This document shows, in pieces, positions 39,806 to 49,399 of a stretch of DNA of 64,000 nt (position 1 is its first letter; each line of letters starts with the position of its first letter). Where the stretch lies: the NCBI RefSeq assembly GCF_900635455.1, contig NZ_LR134116.1:4526001-4590000 (forward strand), in the 5' to 3' direction. The position numbers were made by a program, and so were the translations under genes. Source of the stretch: Yersinia intermedia (GTDB lineage: Bacteria > Pseudomonadota > Gammaproteobacteria > Enterobacterales > Enterobacteriaceae). The notes beneath the pieces were generated by a model, which ran no database searches, had not been told where the DNA came from, and saw only the letters and a program-made list of their open reading frames with translations.

Positions 39806-40153
39806 TCATTGTTTATGGTGGGTCTGACTATCAACAGGCGCTTGCTCCCGCTCAGTTAAGCCGTAGTCCCGCACCACTGCGGCCACCCGCAGGCGGTAAC
39901 CGGCGAACACGCTCGCACGCCCCGCAGCTTGTGCGCAACGATGCTGTTCAATATTCCGCCACTGCTTAACCGCCTCTTCATCGCGCCAAAATGATAGCGA
40001 TAGCAACTTCTGCGGGTTAGTTAAACTCTGAAAACGTTCTACCGAAATAAAACCGTCCATTTTTTCTAATAAAGGTTTCAGTGCCGCAGCATAATCCAGA
40101 TACGCGTGGTATTCACCGTCTGCCGGTTCAACTTCAAAGATAACTACGATCAT
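39806..40153 (-). CDS. ABM (antibiotic biosynthesis monooxygenase) domain protein
   Basis: This 115-residue dimeric alpha+beta-barrel type protein starts 'MIVVIFEVEPADGEY' and has the ABM segments 'LLEKMDGFISVERFQSL' and 'KLLSLSFWRDEEAVKQW'. I choose the ATG at 40153 because GGAG stands eight bases before it; a start at 40165 would place that GGAG inside the gene. Members include quinol monooxygenases, heme-degrading enzymes and stress proteins, so no reaction can be assigned. The C-terminal tail is charged and probably flexible. Confidence 0.75.
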   Translation of the reverse strand: MIVVIFEVEPADGEYHAYLDYAAALKPLLEKMDGFISVERFQSLTNPQKLLSLSFWRDEEAVKQWRNIEQHRCAQAAGRASVFAGYRLRVAAVVRDYGLTEREQAPVDSQTHHKQ

Positions 40154-40557
40154 CTGTGGCTCCATCGAATAAAATGAAAGAAAACAATATTAAACGAAGC
40201 CATCGATGTATTTAAGACATTTATTTCCAATAAAAAAGCACTTAACAACATGACTAAACACGTCGATTAAATAATTTAACCGCATAACATTAAATTTAAA
40301 ATGTGATAAATCAACCAGTTAACTTTCAGAGCATTTACGCTTTTCTGGGGTTAGTTGGCAATTACATAGGATGTACATCACTTACTATGCCGGTAGGGAG
40401 CATATGCTGATGCGGGTTAAAATCTGCAGTTATTGATGGGGTTGGGGGGGGGGGCAATTGCCGCCCTCATGGCGGTTACTTTATTCTTATCGGGCTGAAA
40501 GCATTGGCTCACTCCGATAAAATTCGACAATACAAAACCTTATAAAGGCGCAATGAT

Positions 40558-40588
40558 AAAAGCCCCGACTATTGCAGTCAGGGCTTTT
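40558..40588. terminator. Bidirectional intrinsic terminator
   Basis: The sequence has the form AAAAGCCCCGACT, short loop, AGTCAGGGCTTTT, with A runs on one side and T runs on the other. It can stop transcription from either direction. No gene end lies close by, so the gene it served may have been lost. Confidence 0.8.
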
Positions 40589-40813
40589 AAGGTACTACAG
40601 ATTTAAAATTAAACATTAATCAACTTAATAACGTGACACTTATCTTAGTACTATTTATAAAGATGTACCTATTTCTACAGGAATATTTGGTGCTTACAAC
40701 TAACTATATCCTCCAATATATTAACTGAATGATAACATTTCCCGTTTGTTACATTTAGCCATGCTTATGATAAGACTGACTAAATTAGTACATCACCCTC
40801 GCGATATATACTC

Positions 40814-41239
40814 TTGTTACATGGCTTTACTTTCTTCGCGATATCCTCGACTTCATACTTACGTACACAAATCGCGAACATTACTATTAACAACAAAGCC
40901 TTAACTCATCGCGTTATCGTCCACATATGCGATCGTAAAAATTTATTACGTGGCCTGAAATCGTCATCGCACGAGTCAATTACTAAAAACCCATCGCGAA
41001 TCTCACATAAAAAAATATTTCGTGACCTTTATCGCATTATTTTAAATCAACTACATGGACACCGGCTAAATAAAGAGTTCGTTACTAATTGCACCGGTGT
41101 TGAATTCCAATCTACGTGTTCTGTACCAGATGTCAATACTGTTTTTAAGAACATGTTTTTATTATCAGTACTACTGAAGATAACCTGTGATTTTATTGAG
41201 TTAGAATCATACAAAATCATCCGTATCGAATCATCATAA
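40814..41239 (+). CDS. Hypothetical ORF, doubtful
   Basis: An open frame of 141 codons from a TTG start, with no ribosome binding site that I can see. The protein is basic and AT-biased in codon use, and I recognise no domain. The word TCGCGAT or its variants recurs along the first 250 bases. It could be the 3' part of a decayed gene or chance; it is listed because it is long for such AT-rich DNA. Confidence 0.25.
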   Translation: MLHGFTFFAISSTSYLRTQIANITINNKALTHRVIVHICDRKNLLRGLKSSSHESITKNPSRISHKKIFRDLYRIILNQLHGHRLNKEFVTNCTGVEFQSTCSVPDVNTVFKNMFLLSVLLKITCDFIELESYKIIRIESS

Positions 41240-41324
41240 CTTCAACAAACTGATTCTGCTTATTTTTAATACTTACTTAAAATAGAGATATTTTGTAAGT
41301 GCTGAGGAATCGGCAAAAAAAATT

Positions 41325-41346
41325 TTTGGCGGAAGATCACCGGAGT
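41325..41346. repeat. Direct repeat of the selC 3' end (putative island attachment site, left)
   Basis: The bases TTTGGCGGAAGATCAC match 58375-58390 exactly, in the same orientation. They are followed by one mismatch and a matching GGAGT, so 21 of 22 bases agree. That sequence is the 3' end of the tRNA-Sec gene. Integrases that use tRNA 3' ends leave exactly this kind of partial duplicate at the far end of an island. Confidence 0.8.
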
Positions 41347-42411
41347 AGGTATTACAAGATAACCATCTGTATCCATTATGTTTTAAAAATTTACTGTTGA
41401 AATATGTCCCCAAATACTGTTGCTTGATAGCTAGGGTGCTGAATTGAAACGGGCCGCGGTTGGTCCGTGAGTCCGTAAGAAGGGGGCTATCGTGTACATT
41501 TTTAAGATAATTTTCGACACATTAGTCGATGTGATTCATTGGCGTAAAAAGTTTTACTCATACACCAGTCAGTCTGGACAAATACAAGCGGCTCGCAGTT
41601 CTGGCATGTTGCAAAAGCGTCATTAATATAATGGGACTATTGCTGGTACAACTGGCATAGCACAAACACCATACATCTATTATGTACCTAGAACTCAAGC
41701 ACAACATCATCTACATACTTGATCGCGATAACGTCACCTTGCGTATGCCGCCCACACTTCATAGCGCCTAGCCAAAAAACCTTCAGACATCGAATCACCA
41801 CTCATTGTGCGAACCCGACAACATCGAAATGGATGAGCTTCATCCCCGCGGTTATTGACCCTGATGCAGTCATAAAGAAACGGCAACCATCGGTCTTAAT
41901 AATTAAAAATTAAATAAATACAATGAGTTACAGGAATAAAAGAAGTGTAAAAATCACCTATAGTTCCTGTACACAACATCTATCAAGATTTTTTGATTAA
42001 AGATCATTTTTAGGGATTTAATTTGATGATAATGCATATGGCGACATATGGAGTCGCAAACATATTTAATAATCCAGTCATTAAGTATTTCGCTACGTGC
42101 TTTATATTTTATCAATTTTCCCCTTTAATTATCAGTTGGCAGGCTGTCATAATAAGCACGCAATACGACGACTGAATAATTCATTCTTTATGAGTAGCAA
42201 TTAGAACTCACAAAATTACTTCATGGTTTGTTAAAAATTATGGCTTATTTTTGTGGCTAATTAAAAGCCCTTTATCGTTATTGCAATTTTTGGAATAAAA
42301 TCGTGAATGAGAGGAAGTTGTATATTCTTTTCTTAGGTGATGAATATATTTCAATAACCCCAACTACTCTCAGAAATAAAGACTATTTATCTATGCTCTC
42401 AAGAGGATTTT
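41347..42411. other. Island left end and fimbrial promoter region
   Basis: This is mostly AT-rich DNA with a GC-rich patch at about 41449-41490, followed by the small ORF at 41492. GATC sites occur at 41721 and 42002. The latter is about 400 bases before the pilin gene and could matter if this promoter is Dam/Lrp-controlled as in pap-like operons. No other gene is seen. Confidence 0.45.
41492..41626 (+). CDS. Possible 44-residue small protein
   Basis: A GTG-started frame with AGAAGGGGGC six to ten bases upstream. The product opens with a hydrophobic stretch ('VYIFKIIFDTLVDVIHW') and ends basic ('AARSSGMLQKRH'). I do not recognise it. The good Shine-Dalgarno sequence is the main support; the frame could still be chance. 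Confidence 0.3.
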   Translation: MYIFKIIFDTLVDVIHWRKKFYSYTSQSGQIQAARSSGMLQKRH

Positions 42412-42942
42412 ATGAAAAGTAAATTGATCGCTTTATCAATAATGATAGTTAGCGGCTCTACGTTATCAGTAGCAAATGCTGCCGATGGTACAATTAATTT
42501 TACAGGGAATATTATTGATCCAGCTTGTACAGTAAACCCTGCATCAGCCTCTCAAACAATTGCACTTGGTACAGTGAGTAGTAATGCTCTTGCAACATCA
42601 GGAGCGACAGCTGCGCCAACAGCATTTTCGATTGCATTAACAGATTGTGCTGTCGCTGGAAATGTTAGTGTTAAATTCGACGGTACACACAATACCAGTA
42701 ATCCAGATTTATTGGCCATAACATCCGGTGCTGGTGTAGCAACTAATGTAGGCATCGCATTATATGAACAAGATGGCACAACACAGATTCCACTGAATAC
42801 GGCTTCGGCTGCAAAACCTATCGTCGGTAGCAGTCCTACAGGAACAGCCACTCTAAACTACATCGCAAAATACATGGCAACGGGTCAATCGACCGCAGGT
42901 ATAGCAGATGGAGTGACCCAATTCTCCGTCATATACAACTAA
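42412..42942 (+). CDS. Island fimbrial major subunit (FimA/PapA-like pilin)
   Basis: This 176-residue pilin has a signal peptide ending 'SVANA', mature 'ADGTINFTGNIIDPACTV' with the first Cys, the second Cys in 'ALTDCAVAG', and a typical last strand ('GVTQFSVIYN'). The ribosome binding site AAGAGGA stands seven bases before the ATG. It is first in the operon pilin, chaperone, usher, adhesin. Codon use is AT-rich compared with the flanking core genes. Confidence 0.93.
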   Translation: MKSKLIALSIMIVSGSTLSVANAADGTINFTGNIIDPACTVNPASASQTIALGTVSSNALATSGATAAPTAFSIALTDCAVAGNVSVKFDGTHNTSNPDLLAITSGAGVATNVGIALYEQDGTTQIPLNTASAAKPIVGSSPTGTATLNYIAKYMATGQSTAGIADGVTQFSVIYN

Positions 42943-42985
42943 GTATTCGTGTATTTAACACTGTGATACTTATGTTTATTAAGTA

Positions 42986-43015
42986 AATAATAGGGGGTCA
43001 ACACTCCCTATTATT
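42986..43015 (+). terminator. Hairpin after the island pilin gene
   Basis: A perfect ten-base stem (AATAATAGGG / CCCTATTATT) with a ten-base loop is followed by CGATTTTT. It lies between pilin and chaperone genes, matching the layout of the first fimbrial operon at 562-583, and should lower chaperone and usher expression relative to pilin. Confidence 0.7.
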
Positions 43016-43030
43016 CGATTTTTATAAGCG

Positions 43031-43714
43031 ATGCATATCATGAACTATTCTAAAAAAATTTTTATATTTCTATATTTGATATTTATGGTTGCAACCATTT
43101 CTCATGCTGGTGTTATCGTTGGTGGTACGCGAATAATATATGACGCTAATAAAAAGGAAGTGTCTTTATCGGTAAAAAACCCCGATAACTTACCTTATCT
43201 CATTCAATCATGGATAGATAATTCATCAGAAAAAGACAGTAAAAAACCGCCATTTATTATTACACCACCATTGTTTCGTTTAAATATGGGACAAGAGAAT
43301 CTTTTACGTATTATCTATACCGATGACTCGTTACCAACCGATCGTGAATCCGTCTTTTGGCTTAACATTAAATCTATTGCAGCCACAGATAAAAAATTAA
43401 TCAATCGCTTGCAGATTTCAGTCAGAACTCGTATCAAACTTTTTTTCCGACCAGCCAAACTTGATGGTAATCCTCAAGAGGCCTATAAGCGCTTAACCTT
43501 TGTCCATTCCAATGGACTCCTGACTATTACTAATCCAACACCCTATTTTGTTTCTTTTTATTCATTACATGTGGGCAAGTATGAAATCAATAACCCTGGA
43601 ATGATTGCGCCTAAAAGCACGACTAGCCTGCCTCTTTCATCGTCAGAATCAGGAACGATCTCTTGGAAAGCAATTACTGATTATGGCGGCACCAGTGAAA
43701 CAGCGCAGCAATGA
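43031..43714 (+). CDS. Island periplasmic fimbrial chaperone (PapD family)
   Basis: This 227-residue chaperone has a signal peptide to about residue 27 ('ATISHAGVIVGGTRIIY'). The PapD signatures 'SWIDNSSEKDSKKPPFIITP' and 'RESVFWLNIKSI' are present, as is the N-terminal beta-strand Arg. A second in-frame ATG at 43040 is equally possible as the start. It escorts the pilin and adhesin to the usher encoded 24 bases downstream. Confidence 0.94.
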   Translation: MHIMNYSKKIFIFLYLIFMVATISHAGVIVGGTRIIYDANKKEVSLSVKNPDNLPYLIQSWIDNSSEKDSKKPPFIITPPLFRLNMGQENLLRIIYTDDSLPTDRESVFWLNIKSIAATDKKLINRLQISVRTRIKLFFRPAKLDGNPQEAYKRLTFVHSNGLLTITNPTPYFVSFYSLHVGKYEINNPGMIAPKSTTSLPLSSSESGTISWKAITDYGGTSETAQQ

Positions 43715-43738
43715 CGTTAAATATGGAAGGGCTTGCTC

Positions 43739-46294
43739 ATGAACAGAAAGTTTTATTTTTTTATAAAAACGTTTCCGCGCCTGTACGCTTTACATATTAC
43801 AGTATTAATCGGAGGCGTAATTCTATGTTCTCCCGTTTGGTCAGAGGATTACTTTGATCCTAATGCTATTGATTTACAAGATAATTCAAAATCAGTTGAT
43901 CTAAGTATCTTTTCTCAAAATGAGCAGTTACCTGGTATTTATCGGGTAGATATCTATCTTAATGGTAAACTTTATGACACCTCACGTGATGTCATGTTTG
44001 TTAAACAAGAAAAAAAACTGGTCCCAGAAATTACAGTGGCTGAATTAGATAAAATAGGTGTCAAAATTCATGATATCGCCGCATTTGATCGATTAAATCC
44101 CGATGCAGTGATTCTTGATTTAAATAAAATTATCCCTTCAGCCGATACAAACTTTGATTTTAGTCAACAGCGATTAGATATCAGTATTCCACAGGCTGTA
44201 TTAGATCTTCGCCCCCGCGATATGGTAGATCCAGCTCGTTGGGATCAGGGGCTACCCGCTTTATTTACTAACTATAACCTGAGCGGTGCAAATACCCAGC
44301 AGAAGAACAATGACGATAAGACTACTGATAACAGCATTTATCTGAATCTGAATAGTGGCCTAAATATAGGTCCTTGGCGGCTACGTAATTATTCTACTTA
44401 CACTGACAATGCTGGCCAATACGCAACTACCGAAAACACATCCAGCCCGAAACGTGAACGTCATTGGCAAAATATTAACACTTATCTTCAGCGTGATATT
44501 CAGTTCTTACGTGCCCAGATGGTCTTAGGGGAGAGTGCCACACCAGGTTACATTTTTGATAGCGTGCAGTTTCGCGGCATTCAGTTAGCATCTGATGACA
44601 ACATGTTACCCGATAGCATGCGTGGATTTGCTCCTGTTGTTCGCGGTATTGCTCGAACTAATGCACAAGTTACCATTCGTCAGAACGGCTATATCATTTA
44701 CCAAAGTTATGTAGCTCCTGGTGCATTTGCTATTCACGATCTGTATCCGACGGCAAACAGTGGCAACCTTGATGTCACCATTCGTGAAATGGATGGTAGT
44801 GAACATACATTTGTTCAACCTTTCTCGGCAGTATCAGTGATGCAACGGGAAGGGCAAATAAAATATGCTATTACGGGTGGGGAATATCGAACCTTGACCA
44901 AAGGGGCTAGTACACCAAAATTTATTCAATCTTATGCAGCTTACGGCCTCACTAGTTCAAGTACCGCTTATGCGGGTACTGAGATTTCAGATAATTATAG
45001 TTCATTCCTGTTTGGATGGGGACAAGGCTTTGGTGACTATGGATCGCTTTCTTTCGATATAACTCAAGCGAATACTACATTGAAAGATAATAGTAAGCAC
45101 GACGGCCAATCCTATCGTATGCAATATGCAAAAGATGTTTTCCAGAGCGGGACAACTTTTACTCTGGCCGGTTATCGCTATTCTACTGAGGGATTCTATG
45201 ACTTCAAAGAGGCAAATGAAATAGGGTTATGGGATACAAATAATCAAGTGTATCAATACAACAAGCGCAGTAAAATACAGATTCAAATAAACCAATCCTT
45301 GGACAGTTTTGGCAGTGCCTATATTACAGCCTACCAGCAAGATTATTGGCATCAAGAAGGGCACGAGCGCACTTTTAATGCTGGTTATAACTTAACGTTA
45401 AACAATATCAGCTATGGGTTGAACTATACTAATACAAAAATAAAGGGTCACGACTCAGATCAACAGATTGCATTCAGTGTGCAGATCCCACTCAGTAAAT
45501 GGCTTCCTAATAGCTGGGCCAGCTATAACGTTAATACCAGTAAGAATGGAACGACACGCAATCAGGTTGGTATTGCTGGAACTATGCTGGCGAATAATAA
45601 CTTGAGTTATTCCGTACAAGAGAGCTACGGCAATAAAGGGGAAGGCAATGGTGGTAATATAAATGCAGATTATAAAGGGAGCTATGGGGAACTCCGTGGA
45701 GGATATAACTACAATCGGAATTCTCAGCAGGAAAATTATGGTGTATCTGGTGGAATTGTAGTCCATCCATATGGTGTGACATTGAGCCAACCTCTGGGTG
45801 ATACCTTTGCGCTAGTCCGTGCTCCAAAAGCCAAAGATGTCAGCATTCAGAATCAAACAGGGGTTGCCACGGATTGGCGGGGATACACAATAGTACCATA
45901 CGTGAGTGCCTATCGTGAAAACCGCATTGCGCTTAATCCAGAGACGTTTAATGACGATATTGATATTGATACAGCAACACAATCGGTTGTACCAACTCAA
46001 GGAGCCTTGGTTTTAGCTGATTTTAATACCCGCGTGGGGAATAGAGTATTAATGACCCTCCACTATAAAAATGGAACAGTGCCTTTTGGTGCAATAGTAT
46101 CACTTCAGAGTGATAAAAATCTTATTACCGGTATCGTGGATGAGCATGGAGAAGTTTACCTTAGTGGCGTTTCGGATAAGAGTGTATTGAAAGTAACTTG
46201 GGGTAAAAACCAATGTATTGCAAATGTTACTCTACCCACACAACAAACAACGAAAAAAACAGTGATATATAAACTGACATCTATTTGTCAATAA
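43739..46294 (+). CDS. Island outer-membrane fimbrial usher (FimD/PapC family)
   Basis: The usher (851 residues from the ATG at 43739, with GGAAGGG upstream; a TTG two codons earlier is less likely) forms the outer-membrane pore for pilus assembly. The signal peptide ends near 'SPVWSEDYFD'. Next are the N-terminal chaperone-binding domain ('LPGIYRVDIYLNGK'), the barrel and plug ('RGFAPVVRGIARTNAQVTIR', 'SYVAPGAFAIHDLYPTANSG'), and C-terminal domains with a conserved Cys pair ('KNQCIANV', 'TSICQ'). It is full length and intact. Confidence 0.96.
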   Translation: MNRKFYFFIKTFPRLYALHITVLIGGVILCSPVWSEDYFDPNAIDLQDNSKSVDLSIFSQNEQLPGIYRVDIYLNGKLYDTSRDVMFVKQEKKLVPEITVAELDKIGVKIHDIAAFDRLNPDAVILDLNKIIPSADTNFDFSQQRLDISIPQAVLDLRPRDMVDPARWDQGLPALFTNYNLSGANTQQKNNDDKTTDNSIYLNLNSGLNIGPWRLRNYSTYTDNAGQYATTENTSSPKRERHWQNINTYLQRDIQFLRAQMVLGESATPGYIFDSVQFRGIQLASDDNMLPDSMRGFAPVVRGIARTNAQVTIRQNGYIIYQSYVAPGAFAIHDLYPTANSGNLDVTIREMDGSEHTFVQPFSAVSVMQREGQIKYAITGGEYRTLTKGASTPKFIQSYAAYGLTSSSTAYAGTEISDNYSSFLFGWGQGFGDYGSLSFDITQANTTLKDNSKHDGQSYRMQYAKDVFQSGTTFTLAGYRYSTEGFYDFKEANEIGLWDTNNQVYQYNKRSKIQIQINQSLDSFGSAYITAYQQDYWHQEGHERTFNAGYNLTLNNISYGLNYTNTKIKGHDSDQQIAFSVQIPLSKWLPNSWASYNVNTSKNGTTRNQVGIAGTMLANNNLSYSVQESYGNKGEGNGGNINADYKGSYGELRGGYNYNRNSQQENYGVSGGIVVHPYGVTLSQPLGDTFALVRAPKAKDVSIQNQTGVATDWRGYTIVPYVSAYRENRIALNPETFNDDIDIDTATQSVVPTQGALVLADFNTRVGNRVLMTLHYKNGTVPFGAIVSLQSDKNLITGIVDEHGEVYLSGVSDKSVLKVTWGKNQCIANVTLPTQQTTKKTVIYKLTSICQ

Positions 46295-46312
46295 TAGCCT
46301 ATTTCAGGGGGC

Positions 46313-47284
46313 ATGATGAAAAATGTAATATGTAGTTGTAATACGATCGCATACAGATTAAGTAAGATATCTATTTTATCTCTTCTTGCAATAGTCGGAG
46401 TAATACTATCGGTAAATGTATACGCAGCTTGCCCCGCCAAGGGAACATCGACAGGAACAGTTACCTTTGGTACGCAGACTGTCACCTCAACAGCAGTTGG
46501 TGGTCTTATTGCCACCAAGACAGTGTCTATTGGTAGTGGTAATATACTCAATATTGTGGGAACACTTTATTATAATTTAACCAGATTTACCTCTCTGAGC
46601 AGTTTGGGAAATGGTATTTATGATACAAACATCCCTGGGATCGGTATTAGAGTGTACGTTGCAAATACGAGTAGTGCCAATATGTTTCCTAAAGAAGAGG
46701 TTAGGAATGGAACTGGGTACACGCAACCAGCTCCTTATATAGTAGAGTTGTATAAAACAGCCGCTAGCGTACAAAGTGGCATTATTACAACAGGCCAGAT
46801 CGCCACTTTATCATGTGGAAGTCCGAGTACTAATATCTATAACGCAATAAATCTAAGTGCTGTCACTATTGTTGACTCAGCCTGTACAGTTAATTCTTCT
46901 GATATCACTGTACCTATCGGTAATGTGAATTCGTCCATATTTACCGCGGTAGGAAGCACAAGTAATGCAACGGCATTCACTATCCCTCTCACTTGCCCAA
47001 GTTCAGGGGTACAAGTCAAGATGCAATTGGATGGCAACACCGTGAATGGCTCAACCACTGCGTTGAGTCTAAATAATAGCGGCACCGATGGTGCTGCCAG
47101 TGGTTATGGTGTTCAGATTATCACAGGTTCTTCACCTATCGTTATCGGCACACCGACTGCAGTAGCCACAACTACGAGTGGTCAAGTAAGTATACCACTC
47201 AAAGCACGCTATATTAAAACATCAGCTATCAGTAATGGTGGCGTAGCAAATTCAACAGCAACGTTCACTATGACATATGAGTAA
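46313..47284 (+). CDS. Island fimbrial tip adhesin / minor subunit
   Basis: This 323-residue secreted protein has two parts. The N-terminal 165 or so residues form a putative receptor-binding domain ('NVYAACPAKGTSTGTVTFG', Cys also at 'TLSCGSPS'). The C-terminal pilin domain has the pilin Cys pair ('VDSACTVNSSDITVPIG', 'LTCPSSGVQV') and ends 'TATFTMTYE'. This two-domain form is that of tip adhesins such as FimH. The receptor cannot be deduced. It is last in the four-gene fimbrial operon. Confidence 0.9.
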   Translation: MMKNVICSCNTIAYRLSKISILSLLAIVGVILSVNVYAACPAKGTSTGTVTFGTQTVTSTAVGGLIATKTVSIGSGNILNIVGTLYYNLTRFTSLSSLGNGIYDTNIPGIGIRVYVANTSSANMFPKEEVRNGTGYTQPAPYIVELYKTAASVQSGIITTGQIATLSCGSPSTNIYNAINLSAVTIVDSACTVNSSDITVPIGNVNSSIFTAVGSTSNATAFTIPLTCPSSGVQVKMQLDGNTVNGSTTALSLNNSGTDGAASGYGVQIITGSSPIVIGTPTAVATTTSGQVSIPLKARYIKTSAISNGGVANSTATFTMTYE

Positions 47285-48238
47285 AAACACTGTAAATATG
47301 AACCATATAATGTCTCATATACATATTATTACTTGAAGTCGATGTTTTACGCACTTATTTTTATATATGAACTCAGATTCAGGCTTACCCTGATACTTAG
47401 TTTTTCTATCAGTAACCAGTACGGGAATAATTGTTTTGGTTATTTATTGTGTTGCAGAAGTCAAATTGAAAAATTATGACAAAAATAAGACCAACAATAT
47501 TAACATGTGTAATTCATCTAACTTTACTGCACCAAAGAATCAATCTAAATTATCACAACTAGTCATGCTATAAAATAATAATTTTTTGACATAAATTCAT
47601 AAAAATATGTTCCATCTAAAATATCATAATTTTATTTAACATCATAATATAACCCTACCTGCAGATCATTTACTTGTAAGTAGAGCTAACCATCATAAAT
47701 TAAATATATAAACCACTAACAACTCCCTTAGCCATTTCATTCTAATTATTGCTAACTCCCTATTACTAACAGGAATAATACCCATTATGAATCGCTATAT
47801 CTCCTCTTGATTTATTATTTAAAAACCTCAAAAAATCACTTGTACGAGTCGCAACTAACGAAAAAAGCACCCTACATAAAGATATATAAAATATAAGTAC
47901 CAAAAAGGTTGAAATTTATAAAAAATATAAGCACACCTTTAATATGAAAATATTGAATTTGCGACTTTTAGTATCGCATTAAAATAACAAGGCAGAGCTT
48001 AAGTTTGAATTTTTCATTTTTTTAAATTTATCGATCGTACAACTTTAAAATTCGATATAATAATCTGCGAATTGTCTTTATTACTACATTAATGATACTG
48101 AAACACGAGCACCAGACGGAAAGCCATATTCCCCAAAAAAGTGAATTATTGAATTCTTAATGGGTTTATTGAGTGTAAGAAGAAGCTTACTTATCCAGTA
48201 AATTTTAATTAACTGTAATATTTGGGTTAGGGTGCATA
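47285..48238. other. AT-rich spacer between fimbrial operon and HTH-EAL gene
   Basis: Some 950 bases of very AT-rich DNA without a credible gene. GATC sites lie at 47664 and 48033. The strong AT bias is typical of H-NS-bound, horizontally acquired DNA. The promoter of the HTH-EAL gene is expected in its last 200 bases. Confidence 0.5.
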
Positions 48239-49399
48239 ATGAAAAAAAACGCGAATGAAAGTAAGAAAATTGACGTTCTTAATGCCATTATTTCATTATC
48301 TCAAGACAGAAATATCCTCCCTGGTTCAGACTCTGAACTTTGGCCAAATACTCGACAGGTGGCAGAACTTTGCGATTTGACAATTTATAAAGCCCGCTAT
48401 CTTTTATTAAAACTAACGAATGAGGGTCTCGTTGATCTGGTTCCTCACGGCCTCCACAATTCCTTACACTGGAGGTTACATACACAAGAACCCGCACACA
48501 TTCGTGTCCTTGACATGAATCAGGACGGTATTCAGGATAATACAGCCTTTACTATGTTAGAAATCACAACCAACGAAAAAAAACTTTCAGATATAGAGTT
48601 ATCACCTGCACTTTCCTCGGATGAGCACCACCAAGAGTCTAACGGTTCTACGCTACTGGTGACTATCAGTGGCGTACGCTATTCATTGAATCTGGTTTTT
48701 GAACCACTCTATTCACCTAAAGGGGTATTAATCGCGCTTGAGGCCCTAACACGCCTGAGAAGTCATGATACGAGTAAGGACACTCTACTACCTACTGATT
48801 TCTATATGGCCGTGACCTCAAATGTAGCCTCGCAAATCCTTGACTGGCAACTACAATGCCTAATGATGCTCAAATCTTGGTTGGAACATCGTGGTGTGCG
48901 AGTTAGCTTAAACGTAAACCGGGTTCTTGCACATGCCTGTATAGACCAGGCTGATACGTTGAAAACCCTGTCTCCACTGCTGCGTTTGGAAATTAACGAA
49001 CACTTTTTCACCCAAAAAATCGTTCCAGACAAAGACCCATTACTACATTCACTGGCACGTATTTGTCCATTGTGGCTCGATGATTTTGGCATTGGGAGCG
49101 CCAACTTGCAGGCATTAATGACTCGACAGTTTGAAGCAATCAAACTTGATGCCAGTGTATTTCGCCGCCTGAATAATTCATTGAGCGGTCATTTATTCAT
49201 TGACGCTCTACGTCAGACTGCTGCTGAAGTCGGTACGCGACTAGTAATAGAGGGAGTGGAGACAGCGGAACATCTTGCAGAACTGAGTCAGAGCGGGGCT
49301 TGGGCCTTACAAGGCTGGTATTGGCCCGCGTTCAGCGCTGAAGATCTACTTAACAGCAATACTATAAAATCGATAACCCTTGGTAAGGATTTACTCTAA
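48239..49399 (+). CDS. PapI/FaeA-like HTH fused to EAL domain (fimbrial / c-di-GMP regulator)
   Basis: This 386-residue protein begins with a helix-turn-helix of PapI/FaeA type at about residues 10-65. Its 'TIYKARYLLLKLTNEGLVDL' parallels the PapI core 'DYQARYYLLLLEKEGMV'. After a linker (about 85-155) comes an EAL domain. The motifs seen are 'LEALTRLR' (ExLxR), 'SLNVNR', 'LEINEHF', 'WLDDFGIGSANL', 'IKLDASVF', 'VIEGVETAEH' and 'LQGWYW'. The metal-binding Glu, Asn and Asp-Asp, the Lys and the late Glu are kept, so phosphodiesterase activity is possible. It lies 950 bases downstream of the island fimbrial operon, same strand, and likely ties pilus expression to c-di-GMP. No membrane segment is seen. 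Confidence 0.85.
   Translation: MKKNANESKKIDVLNAIISLSQDRNILPGSDSELWPNTRQVAELCDLTIYKARYLLLKLTNEGLVDLVPHGLHNSLHWRLHTQEPAHIRVLDMNQDGIQDNTAFTMLEITTNEKKLSDIELSPALSSDEHHQESNGSTLLVTISGVRYSLNLVFEPLYSPKGVLIALEALTRLRSHDTSKDTLLPTDFYMAVTSNVASQILDWQLQCLMMLKSWLEHRGVRVSLNVNRVLAHACIDQADTLKTLSPLLRLEINEHFFTQKIVPDKDPLLHSLARICPLWLDDFGIGSANLQALMTRQFEAIKLDASVFRRLNNSLSGHLFIDALRQTAAEVGTRLVIEGVETAEHLAELSQSGAWALQGWYWPAFSAEDLLNSNTIKSITLGKDLL

Larger units (their letters stand above)
40166..41324. other. Intergenic region left of the selC island
   Basis: This stretch holds an 11-base G run at 40444-40454, a GCCGCC/GGCGG hairpin just after it (40458-40475), a strong hairpin at 40558-40588, and one weak open frame (40814-41239). 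The rest is AT-rich with no recognised gene. Confidence 0.5.

Noticed and set aside
40799..41035. A CRISPR-like array suggested by recurring TCGCGAT words
   Set aside because: The words are only 6-7 bases long, spacing is irregular, and no cas gene is present in the window.
41719..41913. A 64-codon plus frame left of the island pilin
   Set aside because: No ribosome binding site, no recognised motif and an odd composition; most likely non-coding.
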